Positions 12,701 through 25,387 of a stretch of DNA of 64,000 nt are shown piece after piece. Every line of letters begins with the position of its first letter. Positions within the stretch are counted from its first letter, which is position 1. The stretch is from Plecoglossus altivelis (lineage: Eukaryota > Chordata > Actinopteri > Osmeriformes > Plecoglossidae), in NCBI GenBank assembly GCA_036571765.1, contig BROE01000010.1:11275240-11339239 (forward strand), read 5' to 3'. A program made the translations under genes and the position numbers. The notes below the pieces were generated by a model. It was not told the origin of the DNA and did not search any database. It saw nothing but the letters and a program-made list of their open reading frames with translations.

Positions 12701-15700
12701 TTTTCCACCAAAATGGTTATTTCTGAGCCCTTTAGCTCAGTGAAGTGTGTTTTTTTAAATGTATTTAGCAGTATCGAAGATGGAAGGTCAAATCAACAAC
12801 GAGCCTTTTCTCCCACAGGAGTCAAACTGCTGCCCTCACAGACAACAGGATCCGCACCATGAATGAGGTGGTGTCTGGCATCAGGATCATCAAGATGTAC
12901 GCGTGGGAGAAGCCCTTCTCTGCACTGGTCCATGAAGTCAGAAGGTAGCGTATTCAAATGAAGGATGTTTCAACAGTTATCTCTATCTAGATACAATATA
13001 TACCTCAGCCCACTTTTGTGGCTGTCTGGTGTCTTGTTTGAAGGGGCACTGTTGTTAATCGCATTTGTCACATTTTCTTACGGATTTCCAACTTTTTCCC
13101 CTCAATGATGTTATTCTGTTGCTTCCCCTACATGCCACAGTCTCATGATGCTTCTTAGCCACAGGCCTTCACATCTGAGCAAGCAAAGTAGAAGCAGACA
13201 GGAATTGTACTGTAGCCTTCCCTAATTCTAAAGAAGCATCACACAGCGTTCATGTTGTCGAGTGTAGAATCAAATTGAGTTTTTTTTCCCCACCAGGACA
13301 TGACTCCCATTCAGCTGCTTTCAATCTGTCTACACGGTTGTCAAAGTGGTTTAATGTTAGGCCCACATGTTCACAGCCACATCCAAAGAAGCTGGACTCT
13401 TGTGGCACCTGGTGTCAACGTGCTCCTCCACCCCCACCCTGCCCCCCCTTCTGTCAGGTGTACATTACTGCCCAGCCACTGAGTCATCGTCAAATCACAG
13501 TGATAACAACAAGCTTTAGGGTGCCAATAATAATAAGCACAACTGCGTTCGTTTTGTCAATTGTTATTGGCTACATTCGGAATGACGGGATCTGCCCCCC
13601 CAGTTCCTCCTCCTGTCTTGACCAAGGGTCAAGGTGAGATGATGAGGTCTCTTCATGCTGAGTCTTCGAACGTCAATTAGGTTAGAACTGGGAGTAGGAT
13701 GAAGTGGTTTGTGATAGTACAATTAATATGAATTCATTCGTATTTAAAAAAAATTCCGAATCCCATCAAGAGTAGAGCGTGAGAGTCCACCTTGAGAGTT
13801 TTGGATTCCTAAATCAGTGTTGCCATAGTGTTTGGTTCTGTTTTGTACTTGATTTGAATATCCGCCATCTCCACAGAAAAGAAATCTCCAAAATCATGAA
13901 CAGCTCCTACCTGCGAGGTCTCAACATGGCCTCCTTCTTCACGTCCAGTAAAGTCATCGTCTACGTCACCTTCACCGTCTACGTTCTCCTGGGGAACCCC
14001 ATCTCAGCCAGCCGGGTGTTTGTTGCCGTGGGGCTGTACAGCGCCGTCAGACTGACCGTCACCCTCTTCTTCCCCTACGCCATCGAGAAGCTGTCCGAGG
14101 CCCTGGTCAGCGTTCGCAGGATACAGGTACGCCGTGGCTCTGAAGCGGGAGGCAGTCAAACAGAGGCAGGCCAAAAATGCAGACGGCTACATAGCTGATG
14201 TAGACCCAACATGGCTAATAATGCCCGAAATCATGCTTGAGGTGTAGGAGGACAAAACATATTCAAGTTATTCCTGCGCCCCCCCCCCCTCCACTGTGGA
14301 TGTCTGGAATGTAGCTTATTGTGTTTAGTCTGGTCAAAGTGCACTATACGATTGAATTTGTAAAGATTTTGTGGCCAAGCCAAGACTTGCTGTTGTGCAA
14401 GCCTTGTCTGCACATGTAAAAAAAACCCAGACCACAGGTGTCATCTCCATGGCCTTGGTTAATTTTAGACAGAGGTGTGCGTGTGTGTGTCATAGCCAAT
14501 GTGAAACACAAGGCCTAAGTGACCACACAAGGCCACATTTCCTCTCAGTGAAATCTCAGCGTGCTGAGTCATTATGACTATGACTAGTTATAACCTTTGT
14601 CACTTGGTCACAATAGCTGGGGTTATTCGCAGTCAAATTGATCTGACTTAATAAAAGAAAATGGATTGGTGGGTTCGGACTGACTCAGGGTTACTCTACA
14701 ACAAGCTGGCTCCATGTGGTTTGAGATTTCTCTAAAAGCGTAATACCACGGATTCCATCGTTAATTAGAACTGCGTGAATGTACCCCTGCAGAATTTCCT
14801 CCTGTTGGACGAGATTAGGAGTGTCCGCAGCAGTCTGGAAGTCCCTCTGGAGGACAAGCTGGAGGCCTCAGTGGAGGCCCAGGACCTCATCTGCTACTGG
14901 GACAAGGTGAGCAGTCAGAGGAGGCTGTGTTCTCTACTCTGGATGGGAACCCAGACATCAAACCAATGCGCCAGTGATTAGCCCATAAGGGAATAGTCTA
15001 CTCATCAACTTAAGTGTTCTGTTCCCAAACAATCCTTCACCACATCTGAGGAACAAGCACCAGCATGTTGCTTTTCAACAGAACGTTTAAGACGGATGAC
15101 CTCAACAGGGTCATTTAGATTTATTTAGAATTGGTGTGTTATGTAATATTTAATTGCGGCAGTGTTTTTAATTGCGTTTTGTCTCTGCAGAGTCTGGATG
15201 CCCCGTCTCTTCTGAACATCTCCCTCACGGTGACGTCAGAACAGCTCCTGGCTGTCATTGGACCTGTTGGAGCTGGAAAGGTCAGATGTCATAGGAGCCT
15301 ACGGTAGTCAACTGAGCCCTCATTTCTGTGACTATTTTGTGCACAAGCTCACTTCGTACATTTTCCACATTTCCCACAGTCCTCTTTGCTCAGCTCCATC
15401 CTGGGAGAGCTGCCTCATGACAAGGGGGTGCTGAAGGTCAGAGGTCAGCTGGCCTACGCCTGCCAGCAGCCCTGGGTGTTCCCTGGAACCATCCGCAGTA
15501 ACATCCTGTTTGGTAAAGAGTTACACTCCCAGAAGTACGAGAAGGTTCTGAGAGCCTGCGCCCTCAAGAGGGTGAGACACTAATGCCTTTTAGCTGTTCA
15601 TTTGAGCCCATCTGCACAAAGGATTCTGTTCACATGTCCAGGTCATATCCTGTAAGAGAAACTGGAGAAAACGGTTAAAATGACAACACAAAATGGATTA

Positions 15701-18686
15701 CTACATTATATGCACCAGAGAATTCACTTCAGAACTTCTTTCACCTACAGAGAACAGAGGTGCATTTGGGACCGATCCACTACGTTAACAGTCCTGGAGA
15801 AGGGATCGCTTCCCTTTTTACAGTGACACACCATTCAGGACTTGTGTCCAGCTGGGGGGTCAAAGACAAACCCTTTTGGTCAGCATAAATCCACTTCCTC
15901 AACTGGTGGTAGTCTGTCTTCTTTTCTCTAGAGAGCACAGTGTACGCAGCAGTTCCCCATCTCAATGGTCCCATTGTTGAGCAGATCAGTGTGCTGGTAA
16001 TCCTGCACAGTTCCAGAGGTTCACACGGTGTCATTAATCTGGATGTGGTTATCACTTACCTGGATGCGGTTATCACTGTTAACACTTTCTTCCTTTAGCA
16101 CTTTGTTCTATGCATGGGTTTGCCATAGTGTATTTACAAATGTGTGTTAACTGTTATAGGCGTTTGACTGGTGACCTTTCCCATCCGACAGTCGACTGTA
16201 CCTGCTTATGCTGGTGGTCAAGCACCTGTGCGAAGCCCTCTGCTCACTTCCCTGTTCTGTTGTTGTCCAGGACATGGAGCTGCTGCCAGACGGAGACCTG
16301 ACTCTGATCGGGGACCGAGGAGCCACCCTCAGCGGGGGACAGAAGGCTCGCGTCAACCTGGCCAGGTAGGAGGAGGGAGACCTTCTGTTCCTGGAGGTTA
16401 TGGATGTCACTTCCTAGTTGTTAACAGTAGCGCACACCAAACCCTGATGTGAGATGGTGTCTGTGTTTGTCAGGGCTGTGTACCAGGACGCTGACATCTA
16501 CCTGCTAGATGACCCTCTGAGTGCTGTGGATGCAGAGGTTGGGAGACACCTGTTTGAACAGTGAGTCTGACCTACTGACATGCCCCACCACATGGTGATG
16601 AGGAGCCTTAACAAGGACTAATAACCTGGACAACACAGAACATCAACTTCCCTATTTACAACAATGCTGGCCACATTTTTATAAACACTTTCTTGTAAGC
16701 TTATCAGGGTTGTTTTTCAAACCTTATCTGTTGACCAGCAGAACGTAATGTTCACCACCCTGTTTGTTCTAGGAAGAAATATGTTCTCTCTGACCAGTGT
16801 ACTAAAACTCATCCATTCAAATAAGATGACGTGCCATGATTGATATGGTGGATAGGCCATGTAGGTTGAGGTCCTTTTTTTTAGGACTTTACTGAATGTA
16901 TTTAAAAAACATGCAGCCTCTAAACACATCTAAATTGACTTTGACATAAAAAAGTTTGCCTGGTTTAGCAACGACACGTGCCAAGGCAGAAAGTTAACCT
17001 GCCATGTTTAGTTAGTAACCAGGTTAGTTCTGCAGCTTAAGTTGCCTTAGTAATTGTTTGAGTTACGGTGAGCTGGCTTTATGGAACCACATTAACTTCA
17101 AATGAGCCTGACTAACTAAAGCCTAGCTTATTCTGTAGATCTGCTTCATGAAACAGGGCACGGGGGTTTGACTTGAATCCAATATTTATGTCATCCAGCA
17201 CTTTGCTTGGGCCTTATAAAGCACACTATCTCTGTGTTTTGCTTTGTCTTGTCTTAAAAACTTGCCCAGTCTGACCCAGTGTTGTTCTGTGCGTCTGACA
17301 ATAAGACTGACAAGTGCAAGCACTTGAATGCGTTTCCTAGAACATTCTACTGAAGGGATTGGTTCCATGGTAGTAATACTGCATGTTCTGGGCCACCATT
17401 GTTCTAGTAAGGTACCATAAATCAGTCTTTTCAACATGTTTCTAAGTCCAGTCTCACCGGCCTTTGTGGTGTTCGTGATTGATCTCAGCGACCAGCAGGG
17501 AATCCTTCCAGCATTCTGGACGAAGGCCCAACATGTCTGCTTTTTTGTGTGGAGGTGGGGGTGGAAAATTCAGGAAAGGGTACCTCTAAGACAATAAGTG
17601 AATGTGAGGAGGTGTGGAGGCTGGGCCGTGTGGAGGCTGGGCCGTGTGGAGGCTGGGCCGTGTGGAGGCTGGGCCGTGTGGAGGCTGGGCCGTGTGGAGG
17701 CTGGGCCGTGTAGTGGCAGCCTCCAAGGCCACAATGACAGCGTGCCAAACTCTCCACTTTTCCTGTGATGTAAGTGACCCTTTGTTTTCCATGGCGCAGA
17801 GCAAGAAGGGAAGCCTTAGCAAACGTTCCTATTGTCACACTGTTGAAAACATTCATCTTTCCAGGGAAAGCTGCCTTGATTGATACTTTTTCCACCCTTA
17901 TTATTCCACTGTAACTACCCAGGGGCCATAGTCACACTTACCACTAAGGTCTCGCAAATAGCAGCAAAAGTCATTGGCTATGACTGTGATGACAAGCCCT
18001 TTATGATGAGGGCAGAGGTGACCTTGTTCACATCGATGAGGTCAACTGGCTGACTAACGTCCTACAGTGATTGGCTAAGAAGGTATTGATCTGTTATTGC
18101 TGGTTTTAGTTTAGAATGGAGACTACAATTAGGACTGACATCGTCTTTTAAGAGTTCCTCCTCAATTGGCAGGTTAGGAGCAACTTTCTTACTCAGAATG
18201 TTTCGTGAAAACGGCCCAATTCATTTTCATTTGACCCATTTATACCCTTCTGAACATGACACCAAAGTATATATGTTTGTTTACGGAGTTTTTAAGCATG
18301 TAGACAGAACTTGCACAAGCCTATATTGTGGCAGAAAAAGGTTTTAGTCTAATGGAGTACCTTGTCCTTTCAGGTGTATCTGTGGTCTGCTGAAGCATAA
18401 ACCTCGTATACTGGTGACTCACCAGCTGCAGTACCTGAAGGCAGCTAACCAGATTCTCGTCCTGAAGGAGGTATGTGTCAGGTGTCACAAATGTAATAAC
18501 ATTATTATCTCTTGGTTGAGGTATCCAGAAGCCGAGTACAATTGTTCCCACTTGTCTTCTACTTGTTCCAGTACTTTAAAAGCCACTCCTATATCAGCCC
18601 TTGAAAGCTGCTTGTTAAGCAGGTGGAGGGGTACAAGCCTTACTAGCTTTGAGTAGATAACGTACAAAGACGCATGCATAATATGT

Positions 18687-18723
<37 letters not shown>

Positions 18724-21700
18724 ACTTCAGGGTCACATGGTGACACGGGGGACCTACAATGAGCTACAGTCCTCTGGTCTGGACTTCACCTCCCTGCTGA
18801 AGAAGGATGAGGAGGAGGAGGAAGAGCAACCTGCCCCGGTGACAGAGACCAGCAGCCAATCACCACGAAGACGCGCCCTCTCCCAGAACTCTCTGCGCTC
18901 CCAAACATCTTCACTTCACTCAGCTAAAGAAGGGGACGAGGATTTGCCGGTGGGTACCCAGTTTTACCTCTTACAGTTTTTCTCAGTTGTTTACACACAT
19001 TTTCTGAAAGCTTGCCTCATATTCTCAGAACTCTACACACAAATCCCCAAAACACACACACAATGGGCAAAACCCCTCAATTCTCCTGCAAAATGAAACT
19101 TTACTTTCAAAACAATGTTATTTCTTCTCAAAATGGGATTTTGTTTTCAAATGACACACACAAACCATCATATGTATAGACATTTATAAGAACCATCTGC
19201 ACACTGATGTGCTCAATGTAAAACACTATGATGAATGTAAAACACTTTCGTCTCCATTCATCATAATGACTTTTTTGTGTGTTACAGTGTTACAGTGTAC
19301 AGTTTGTGTGTTTTCAGTGTTACACTTACTACAGACAGTACACACAAGTGTGTTGTGAAATATTTGAGAATATTTGTTTTTATGCTCAGAACACACAAAT
19401 GCACGGTAAAATTGTATTTGATTTTTCCTGCAAAAACAATGTACACAGTGTACACATCCCATTCCCAACCAACACAACGTTGCACATACACTACATACAA
19501 AACAACAGAAGAATTTTCCTGTTCAGGATACAGAACACGTTCCTGACCACCTTGAGTTGGTAATCTTTCACTTCTGCCAAACAAATAGTACATTACTGTA
19601 AATACAAAGTACGTATACAACTCCTAAATACTTGAAACATACTTTACAGTATCTTTTACAGTCCTACAGAACAGTCCACGGGCAATACTGTACTACTGTA
19701 ATCATTGACTACTGTATTGATATGCAGTACTGCAATTTTCTAGTGAGTAGATTTCTTACCTATTCTCATTTCGGAAAGTCCGGATGATGGATGCTACAGT
19801 GTACCTGCTCAAATGTGGCCGTACTCTTTGCCCAGCCTCGCTCATTGTTAGACCATGGTTGACCACATGATCAACCAAAGTGGCTCGGATCTCATCAGAG
19901 ATTACGGTCCTTGGCCTTCCTCGTCCTCGTCCTCCTCTTCTTTATTCTCACTCCTCTGGCTCTGCCTCTGTTTCCAATGTTGGCATCCATTGCTCCAAAA
20001 CAGAACAGCTCACCTATTGCCCTTTTATGCTAAAGCTCTGATTGCCAATTGTAAAACTGTGTGACGGGTGTTTGCCCTTGTGATGAGTCAGTGTACATAT
20101 TTGAATGGCAGTGTGTTCATTGTGAAAACAAGATATATTCTGCATGAAAATTGTGCCAAAAGCAGAGAATTGTGTGTAGTGTTTTGAAAAAAGTGTGTTT
20201 TAGAACTGAAATTTGAGTGTAAAGCAGGAATTGTGCTTGTAGTTTAGCAGAATTGGTTTGGGGGGTTGGTGAATGAGTTACATTTTGTGGTCCTTTTGTC
20301 TCAAGTACCAGAAAATGTGTGTAAACAATTGAGAAAAACTGTAATACTGCTTCCAAGAGTTTGAATTTGTGTTATTTTCATCCACAAGAGGGCAATGTTT
20401 ACTAACCTTAAATACAGATTATATGCAGCACATTGTTTAAATCCATCCAATATCCTGTGTTCCTGATTTTATCCAGACAGTTTGTAAAGTTTCTTAAAGT
20501 TCAACTTCCATCTATTGGTCAATGAAATGGGCCAAGCTGAACAAAGGAAGTCTTATGTGTTGGAGCTGTTAGTGTGTTGACGCTGGATGTGTTTGCCTCA
20601 AGCGTGTTGAGAGTATGTGTGTTTAAGTGAGCAAGGACTGGATGTGGAGGATTTTAAAGGAGGGTGTTTAAAAGGCTGTGTTGGGGAATGTGTCCCACAC
20701 AGGTGGAGCATGTCCAGAACATGTCAGAGGAGAGCAGTTCGGAGGGCACAATAGGCATCAGCCTCTACATGAAGTACCTGAGGGCAGGAGTCAGTATCCT
20801 CATGCTCATCGTGGTGTTCATAATCAACATCTTGGCTCAGGTATGCAGCTGTCAACTTCACTCACGCTGATGTTAGATGACATGGCAGCCTGTTTTCCTA
20901 AAGTCTCTCAGCATTACATTCTATCTGCACTGAGTTGAAAATGGAGCCTTCTGAACATGCCCGAGGCATGGCGCGACTACCTTCTCCTTTCAGTGTGATG
21001 GTAAATGGAGGAGATAGACATTAGGCAGCCAATGTATGGGTATTGTGGTAGTTTGTATAACATGCCATGTTGACACATGAACATGTACCATTGAGATCTA
21101 CTGCCTATCAGGCCACTGTACCTGTATATCCCTGTTAACACAGCTACATCAATTTGTAATACTGTGCCTTTGTGTCATGTACAGTCAGCATATATTCTGC
21201 AGGATTGGTGGCTAGCATACTGGTAAGAGACATGGCATTTATTATTCAAATGTGGTTTCTGTTAATTCAATCTTGGGTTGCCTATAACCAAATCTTAGAA
21301 ATTTAGTTTTAAAATGAAATCAAAGTTTGTCTCCTGCTCATATTTGTGCTGGGTGTTCTGACAGGGCTGGGAAACAGGAGAAGCTCAACACCACCATCAT
21401 CCACAACGGCCACAACACCACCGAAGAGCTGGATCTAAATTTCTACCTCGGAATTTACTCAGGTAGGACACGAGATTTGGGTGAAACCTTGTTTTGGAAT
21501 GTTTTACTTTAGGGTTTATGATAAAAACTTTGCAAAACTGTTCAGGTTTGACTGCAGCCACTCTGGCCTTTGGCTTCTTGAGGAGTCTAATACTTCTCAA
21601 CGTTTTGGTGAGATGTGCTCAGACACTCCACAACCGCATGTTCAACGCCATACTGCGGACACACGTGCGCTTCTTTGACGTCAACCCAATCGGTGAGCAA

Positions 21701-24700
21701 AGGTTTTAATGTTGAGTGAGATGCCCAATCTGGGCTGAACAGACATTTGATGTAGCCAATGAGCAGCAAGTATGGAAAGTCTTCATCCCTTGATCTGCTC
21801 TCCTGTTGTCTCAGGGAGGGTTCTTAACAGGTTCTCCAAGGACATTGGTCAGCTGGATAGCTCCCTACCCTGGACCTTTTCAGACTTCTGCCAGGTGAGG
21901 GCCTCACCTCAGAAGGGGTGGGACCAAAGCACAACAATATGGTCCAGAGCTGTGGCATACGCTTAGTCAGCCTCCGTGTTAAGATGGACGCTATGTACTG
22001 ACATGCCACCTGCCCCTGTGGTTTGCCAGTGCTTTCTGCAGATCATAGGCGTGATCGCCGTGGCAGCCTCCGTCATACCCTGGGTCCTCATTCCTGTGGT
22101 GCCGCTGGTCCTCATCTTCCTGTTCCTGCGACGCTACTTCCTGATGACTTCCAGGAACGTTAAACGTCTTGAAGCCACCAGTGAGTTTCAACACCCAAGC
22201 TTACCACATACTGGAAACCCCCCGCTCAAAGTGCACCTCGTCACTTGTGTGGTCCATGGGTCTGCTGTAGACATGTTGTTGGTCTTCTGCAGCTCGGAGT
22301 CCAGTGTTTTCCCACCTGTCCTCGTCCCTCCAAGGCCTGTGGACGATCCGAGCCTTCAAAGCAGAGGGGAGGTTCCAGAACACCTTCGATGCACACCAGG
22401 ACCTGCACTCAGGTAGGACATGAAGACAATACTACGCCTATACTTCTAACAGTCTACCATAAATGCAAGAATATCTGCCATTTCATGTGTTCGACCAGTT
22501 GTCAGCTTGCGTTGTTGCCCACTCTGCTCCTCAGAGGCCTGGTTCCTGTTCCTGACCACCTCTCGCTGGTTCGCCATCCGCCTCGACGCCATCTGCTCCA
22601 TCTTTGTCGCCGTCACCGCCTTTGGCTGCCTTTTGCTCCGAGACCGTAAGAGACGGTGCCAGAAGAGCGATGAGAGGGTATTCACTGCCAATAGTCAAGT
22701 AGAGCTGCCTTTTTCATGAAGTGGTGTGGTGTCATGCTTGTTCTTGTTAGAGCTGGAGGCCGGTGCTGTGGGCCTTGCCCTGTCCTATGCTGTGACCCTT
22801 GTGGGGATGTTCCAGTGGGGGGTGAGGCAGAGCGCTGAGGTGGAGAACATGGTGAGACCCTTGCATTCACTTGGCTTTTATAACATAACTGGTTTGGCAC
22901 TTGGGTAGAATAGCGCTTTACAGCAACAAAGGTCATCTTTCCTGGAAACACATAATCCACATTCAGGTTCAATTGGTTTTACAATCTACTGAGTTACTAG
23001 AAAGGGTAGTTAAGGTCAGGGTAGTTGGTATAATAGTCTCTGTCCTTAGATGACGTCTGTTGAGAGAGTGGTGGAGTACACTGAGCTGGAGAGTGAAGCA
23101 CCTTGGGAAACCCAGAAGCGTCCTCCCCCCGATTGGCCCAGCCAAGGACTCATCAACTTTGACCGGGTCAGCTTCTCCTACAGTCCAGATGGACCACTGG
23201 TTCTGAAGGACATGATAGCCGTTATCAGACCCAAAGAAAAGGTTTGTCCTCTCTGCTCACAGCCCTTTTCCTCACGCCAGTGTGATGAACATGGCTGACG
23301 TTGTTTTTCTCCTCACTGTTCCTCAGGTTGGCATTGTGGGGAGGACGGGAGCAGGGAAGAGCTCACTGGTCTCTGCTCTCTTCCGCCTGGCAGAGCCTGA
23401 GGGTAGGATCTACATAGACGGGGTTCTGACTTCTGAGATTGGCCTCCATGACCTGCGCCAGAAGATGTCCATCATTCCTCAGGTACCATGGGAGGGCAAA
23501 ATGATGTCCTGTTGGATACATGTAGTGTACGCTAGCCTTCATGTGTCTTTGGGACCCTTTTAGAGCTGCACCTTCAGCTTAGTTGTGTTGTAATGAAGTG
23601 TTCAAACTAGGCCCTGTTTGTTCCCACTCATGTTCTGCAGGACCCAGTGCTGTTCACTGGCACCATGAGGAAGAACCTGGACCCCTTCCACCAGCACAGC
23701 GATGAAGACCTCTGGAACGCTCTAGATGAGGTACTGCTGCTCGGCTTCCCAGTATGAAACACGCTGGAACACACTGCAGACCTCCTCCTGGTTAAAACCA
23801 CAGGTGTCTCTGTCCAGGTCCAGCTCAAGTCTGTGGTGGAGGAGCTCCCCAACAAGATGGAGACGGTGCTAGCTGAGTCAGGCTCCAACTTCAGCGTGGG
23901 CCAGAGACAGCTGGTGTGTCTGGCCCGAGCCATCCTGAGGAAGAACCGCATCCTCGTCATTGACGAGGCCACAGCCAACGTGGACCCCAGGTAAACAGCA
24001 GTCTGGCCTCACAAGCCTGACCTCCTCACTGGCATGTGGAGAAGCTCCTGTCACTGTGTTGGGAGGCTCTGAGGAGGGGGTTACCTGACTGGGTCTCCTG
24101 TTTGTGTCCTGGTGCTGTAGGACAGACGCGCTGATCCAGGAAACGATACGAGACAAATTCAGAGACTGCACCGTGCTCACCATTGCCCACCGCCTCAACA
24201 CCATCATAGACAGTGACCGCATCATGGTGAGGCCAAGTAGATGCAAGCACTTGTTCATTTCCTTAAGAATTGCTTTTACATTTGTGTAATTTGAAAACGT
24301 TTTATATGACCTTGCAGATTACGCCTACAATTGTTTCTGATGGCTTCCTCTGACAGGTTTTAGATGCAGGTCAGATCCATGCTTATGATGAGCCCTACAC
24401 GTTGCTCCAGGACCAGAGTGGCATCTTGTACAAGATGGTTCAGCAGTCAGGAAAAATGGAGGCTACGGATCTCCTTGAGTCAGCCAAACAGGTGAGTCCT
24501 CATATCCACAGGACAAAACGATACTGCTGTTGTAGAAATACTTGGTTTGGTAACTTAGGTTCTGAGATCATGGTCAAAACATTAGTTTGTCATGTGAAGC
24601 TCTGCTGACAGCTTGTCTCTGTCCTCTGTTCAGGCTTACCAGAGCAGGAGTCGTGCGGTCGTGGTCAACGGAGGCCACACATGCTTGTCAAATGGGAAAC

Positions 24701-24726
24701 TAGTCATCTTTGAGACGGCTCTTTAA
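9800..24726 (+). CDS. abcc4: ABCC4/MRP4 ATP-driven efflux transporter, copy 1
   Basis: Plasma-membrane exporter of organic anions, cyclic nucleotides, prostaglandins and drug conjugates. Exons: 9800-9873, 10468-10578, 10888-11008, 11099-11323, 11433-11522, 12443-12606, 12819-12944, 13877-14126, 14793-14906, 15191-15280, 15380-15571, 16271-16365, 16474-16560, 18374-18470, 18731-18949, 20703-20840, 21185-21222, 21365-21462, 21546-21692, 21815-21894, 22030-22180, 22293-22412, 22535-22645, 22751-22851, 23050-23241, 23327-23482, 23641-23730, 23818-23990, 24121-24226, 24357-24491, 24634-24726. They join without a frame break to 1327 residues (human 1325). NBD1: Walker A GPVGAGKSS about 449, LSGGQ 539-543, Walker B IYLLDDP 559-565, His596. 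NBD2: Walker A GRTGAGKSS from 1082, SVGQRQ about 1185, ILVIDEA 1204-1210, His1240. The N-terminus lacks the extra TMD0 of long MRPs, as expected for ABCC4. It ends in ETAL, a PDZ ligand also found in human MRP4. Exon 18 has two N-glycosylation sequons. Confidence 0.96.
17614..17709. repeat. 16-bp minisatellite, six units
   Basis: Six perfect head-to-tail copies of GTGGAGGCTGGGCCGT in intron 13 of abcc4 copy 1. The matching intron of copy 2 lacks the whole surrounding 1.6 kb block. Confidence 0.95.
18689..18722. repeat. (TG)n microsatellite at intron 14 acceptor
   Basis: About seventeen TG units ending eight bases before the exon 15 acceptor of abcc4 copy 1. Copy 2 has a shorter TG tract at the same place. 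Confidence 0.95.
18974..20341 (-). mobile_element. Decayed Tc1/mariner-like transposon in abcc4 copy 1 intron 15
   Basis: A 1.37 kb insertion bounded by long terminal inverted repeats that begin CAGTTTTTCTCA and run about 33 bp with one mismatch, flanked by TA on both sides (18972-18973 and 20342-20343), the target duplication typical of Tc1/mariner. On the minus strand near 19980-19760 a coding remnant resembles a transposase N-terminal helix-turn-helix, with short segments RPRTVISDEIRATLVDHV and TVASIIRTFRNENR. The upstream part is shifted by frame and the catalytic DDE region is missing, so it cannot move by itself. The corresponding intron of abcc4 copy 2 is only about 100 bp and lacks it. 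Confidence 0.85.
23050..24226 (+). repeat. NBD2 homogenised tract, abcc4 copy 1 arm
   Basis: Exons 25 to 29 with introns 25 to 28. The inverted partner is 27100-28272. Exons 25 to 29 encode the same residues in both copies, and the introns differ by a few substitutions and one 4-base indel. Identity stops at the exon 25 acceptor and at the exon 29 donor, where the flanking introns are unrelated. Confidence 0.92.
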
Positions 24727-25387
24727 CAGACCTGGAGATGGGACCGCTCACCTAAGTGCCTCATGCAATTCACACTGTGGGAAGGGGGGGCCTCCTGTGG
24801 AGAATCTTCAGCTCTGCCAGAGCCTTACTTTATCTCCAGTACAACACTTCACATGGAGCTCTTATGGAACCCACCTGGACCACCATGGCTTCAGAGGGAC
24901 CTCACCAACAAGTCGTTTTATTCGAGTTAATGTATGGTTGGATTGCACTGTAATTTGGATCATGTCCAGCCAGTGACTTTTTATTTCTGAAGCAGCTGAG
25001 GAATGTTTCCTTGAACAATCATCAGAATATTGTTAAACATTTGATTTGTACCATGAGGTGCCTTTAATGACATTTGTTTTGGGATTTTCCAAAACCACTT
25101 GGGAGACATATCTAACATTTAGGATGGCCTGGTTCTGGATATTCCAGTAAATTAGTGAAACTTTGTTTTGCAGTCTGTTGTACATAACTAACGTTGCTAT
25201 TCATGTTTTAGAGATTACATTTCATAGAAAGCTTATTCACATGATGTAAAAGCATTCTTAGTTACCTCTAACAATTAGATGGTTCAAGTGCCAGTTTGGT
25301 CGTGTTTTGCTGATCAAGCAAGATGTTGCCAGGTTAAAGAACTGGGTACTCAAAGTCATCAGTCCTGCAGATGCACATTTTTTCTGA

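Larger units (their letters stand above)
15191..18800 (+). repeat. NBD1 homogenised tract, abcc4 copy 1 arm
   Basis: Exons 10 to 14 and the first part of exon 15, with introns 10 and 12 and the ends of introns 11 and 13, are near-identical to the minus-strand copy at about 31790-33384. Intron 10 differs at about one of 99 bases by eye. Exon 9 just upstream and the linker half of exon 15 downstream are clearly diverged. The arm is longer than its partner because intron 13 holds about 1.6 kb absent from copy 2. Confidence 0.85.

Noticed and set aside
19277..19620. Overlapping open frames on both strands
   Set aside because: They lie inside the decayed mariner-like element and do not match its transposase remnant.
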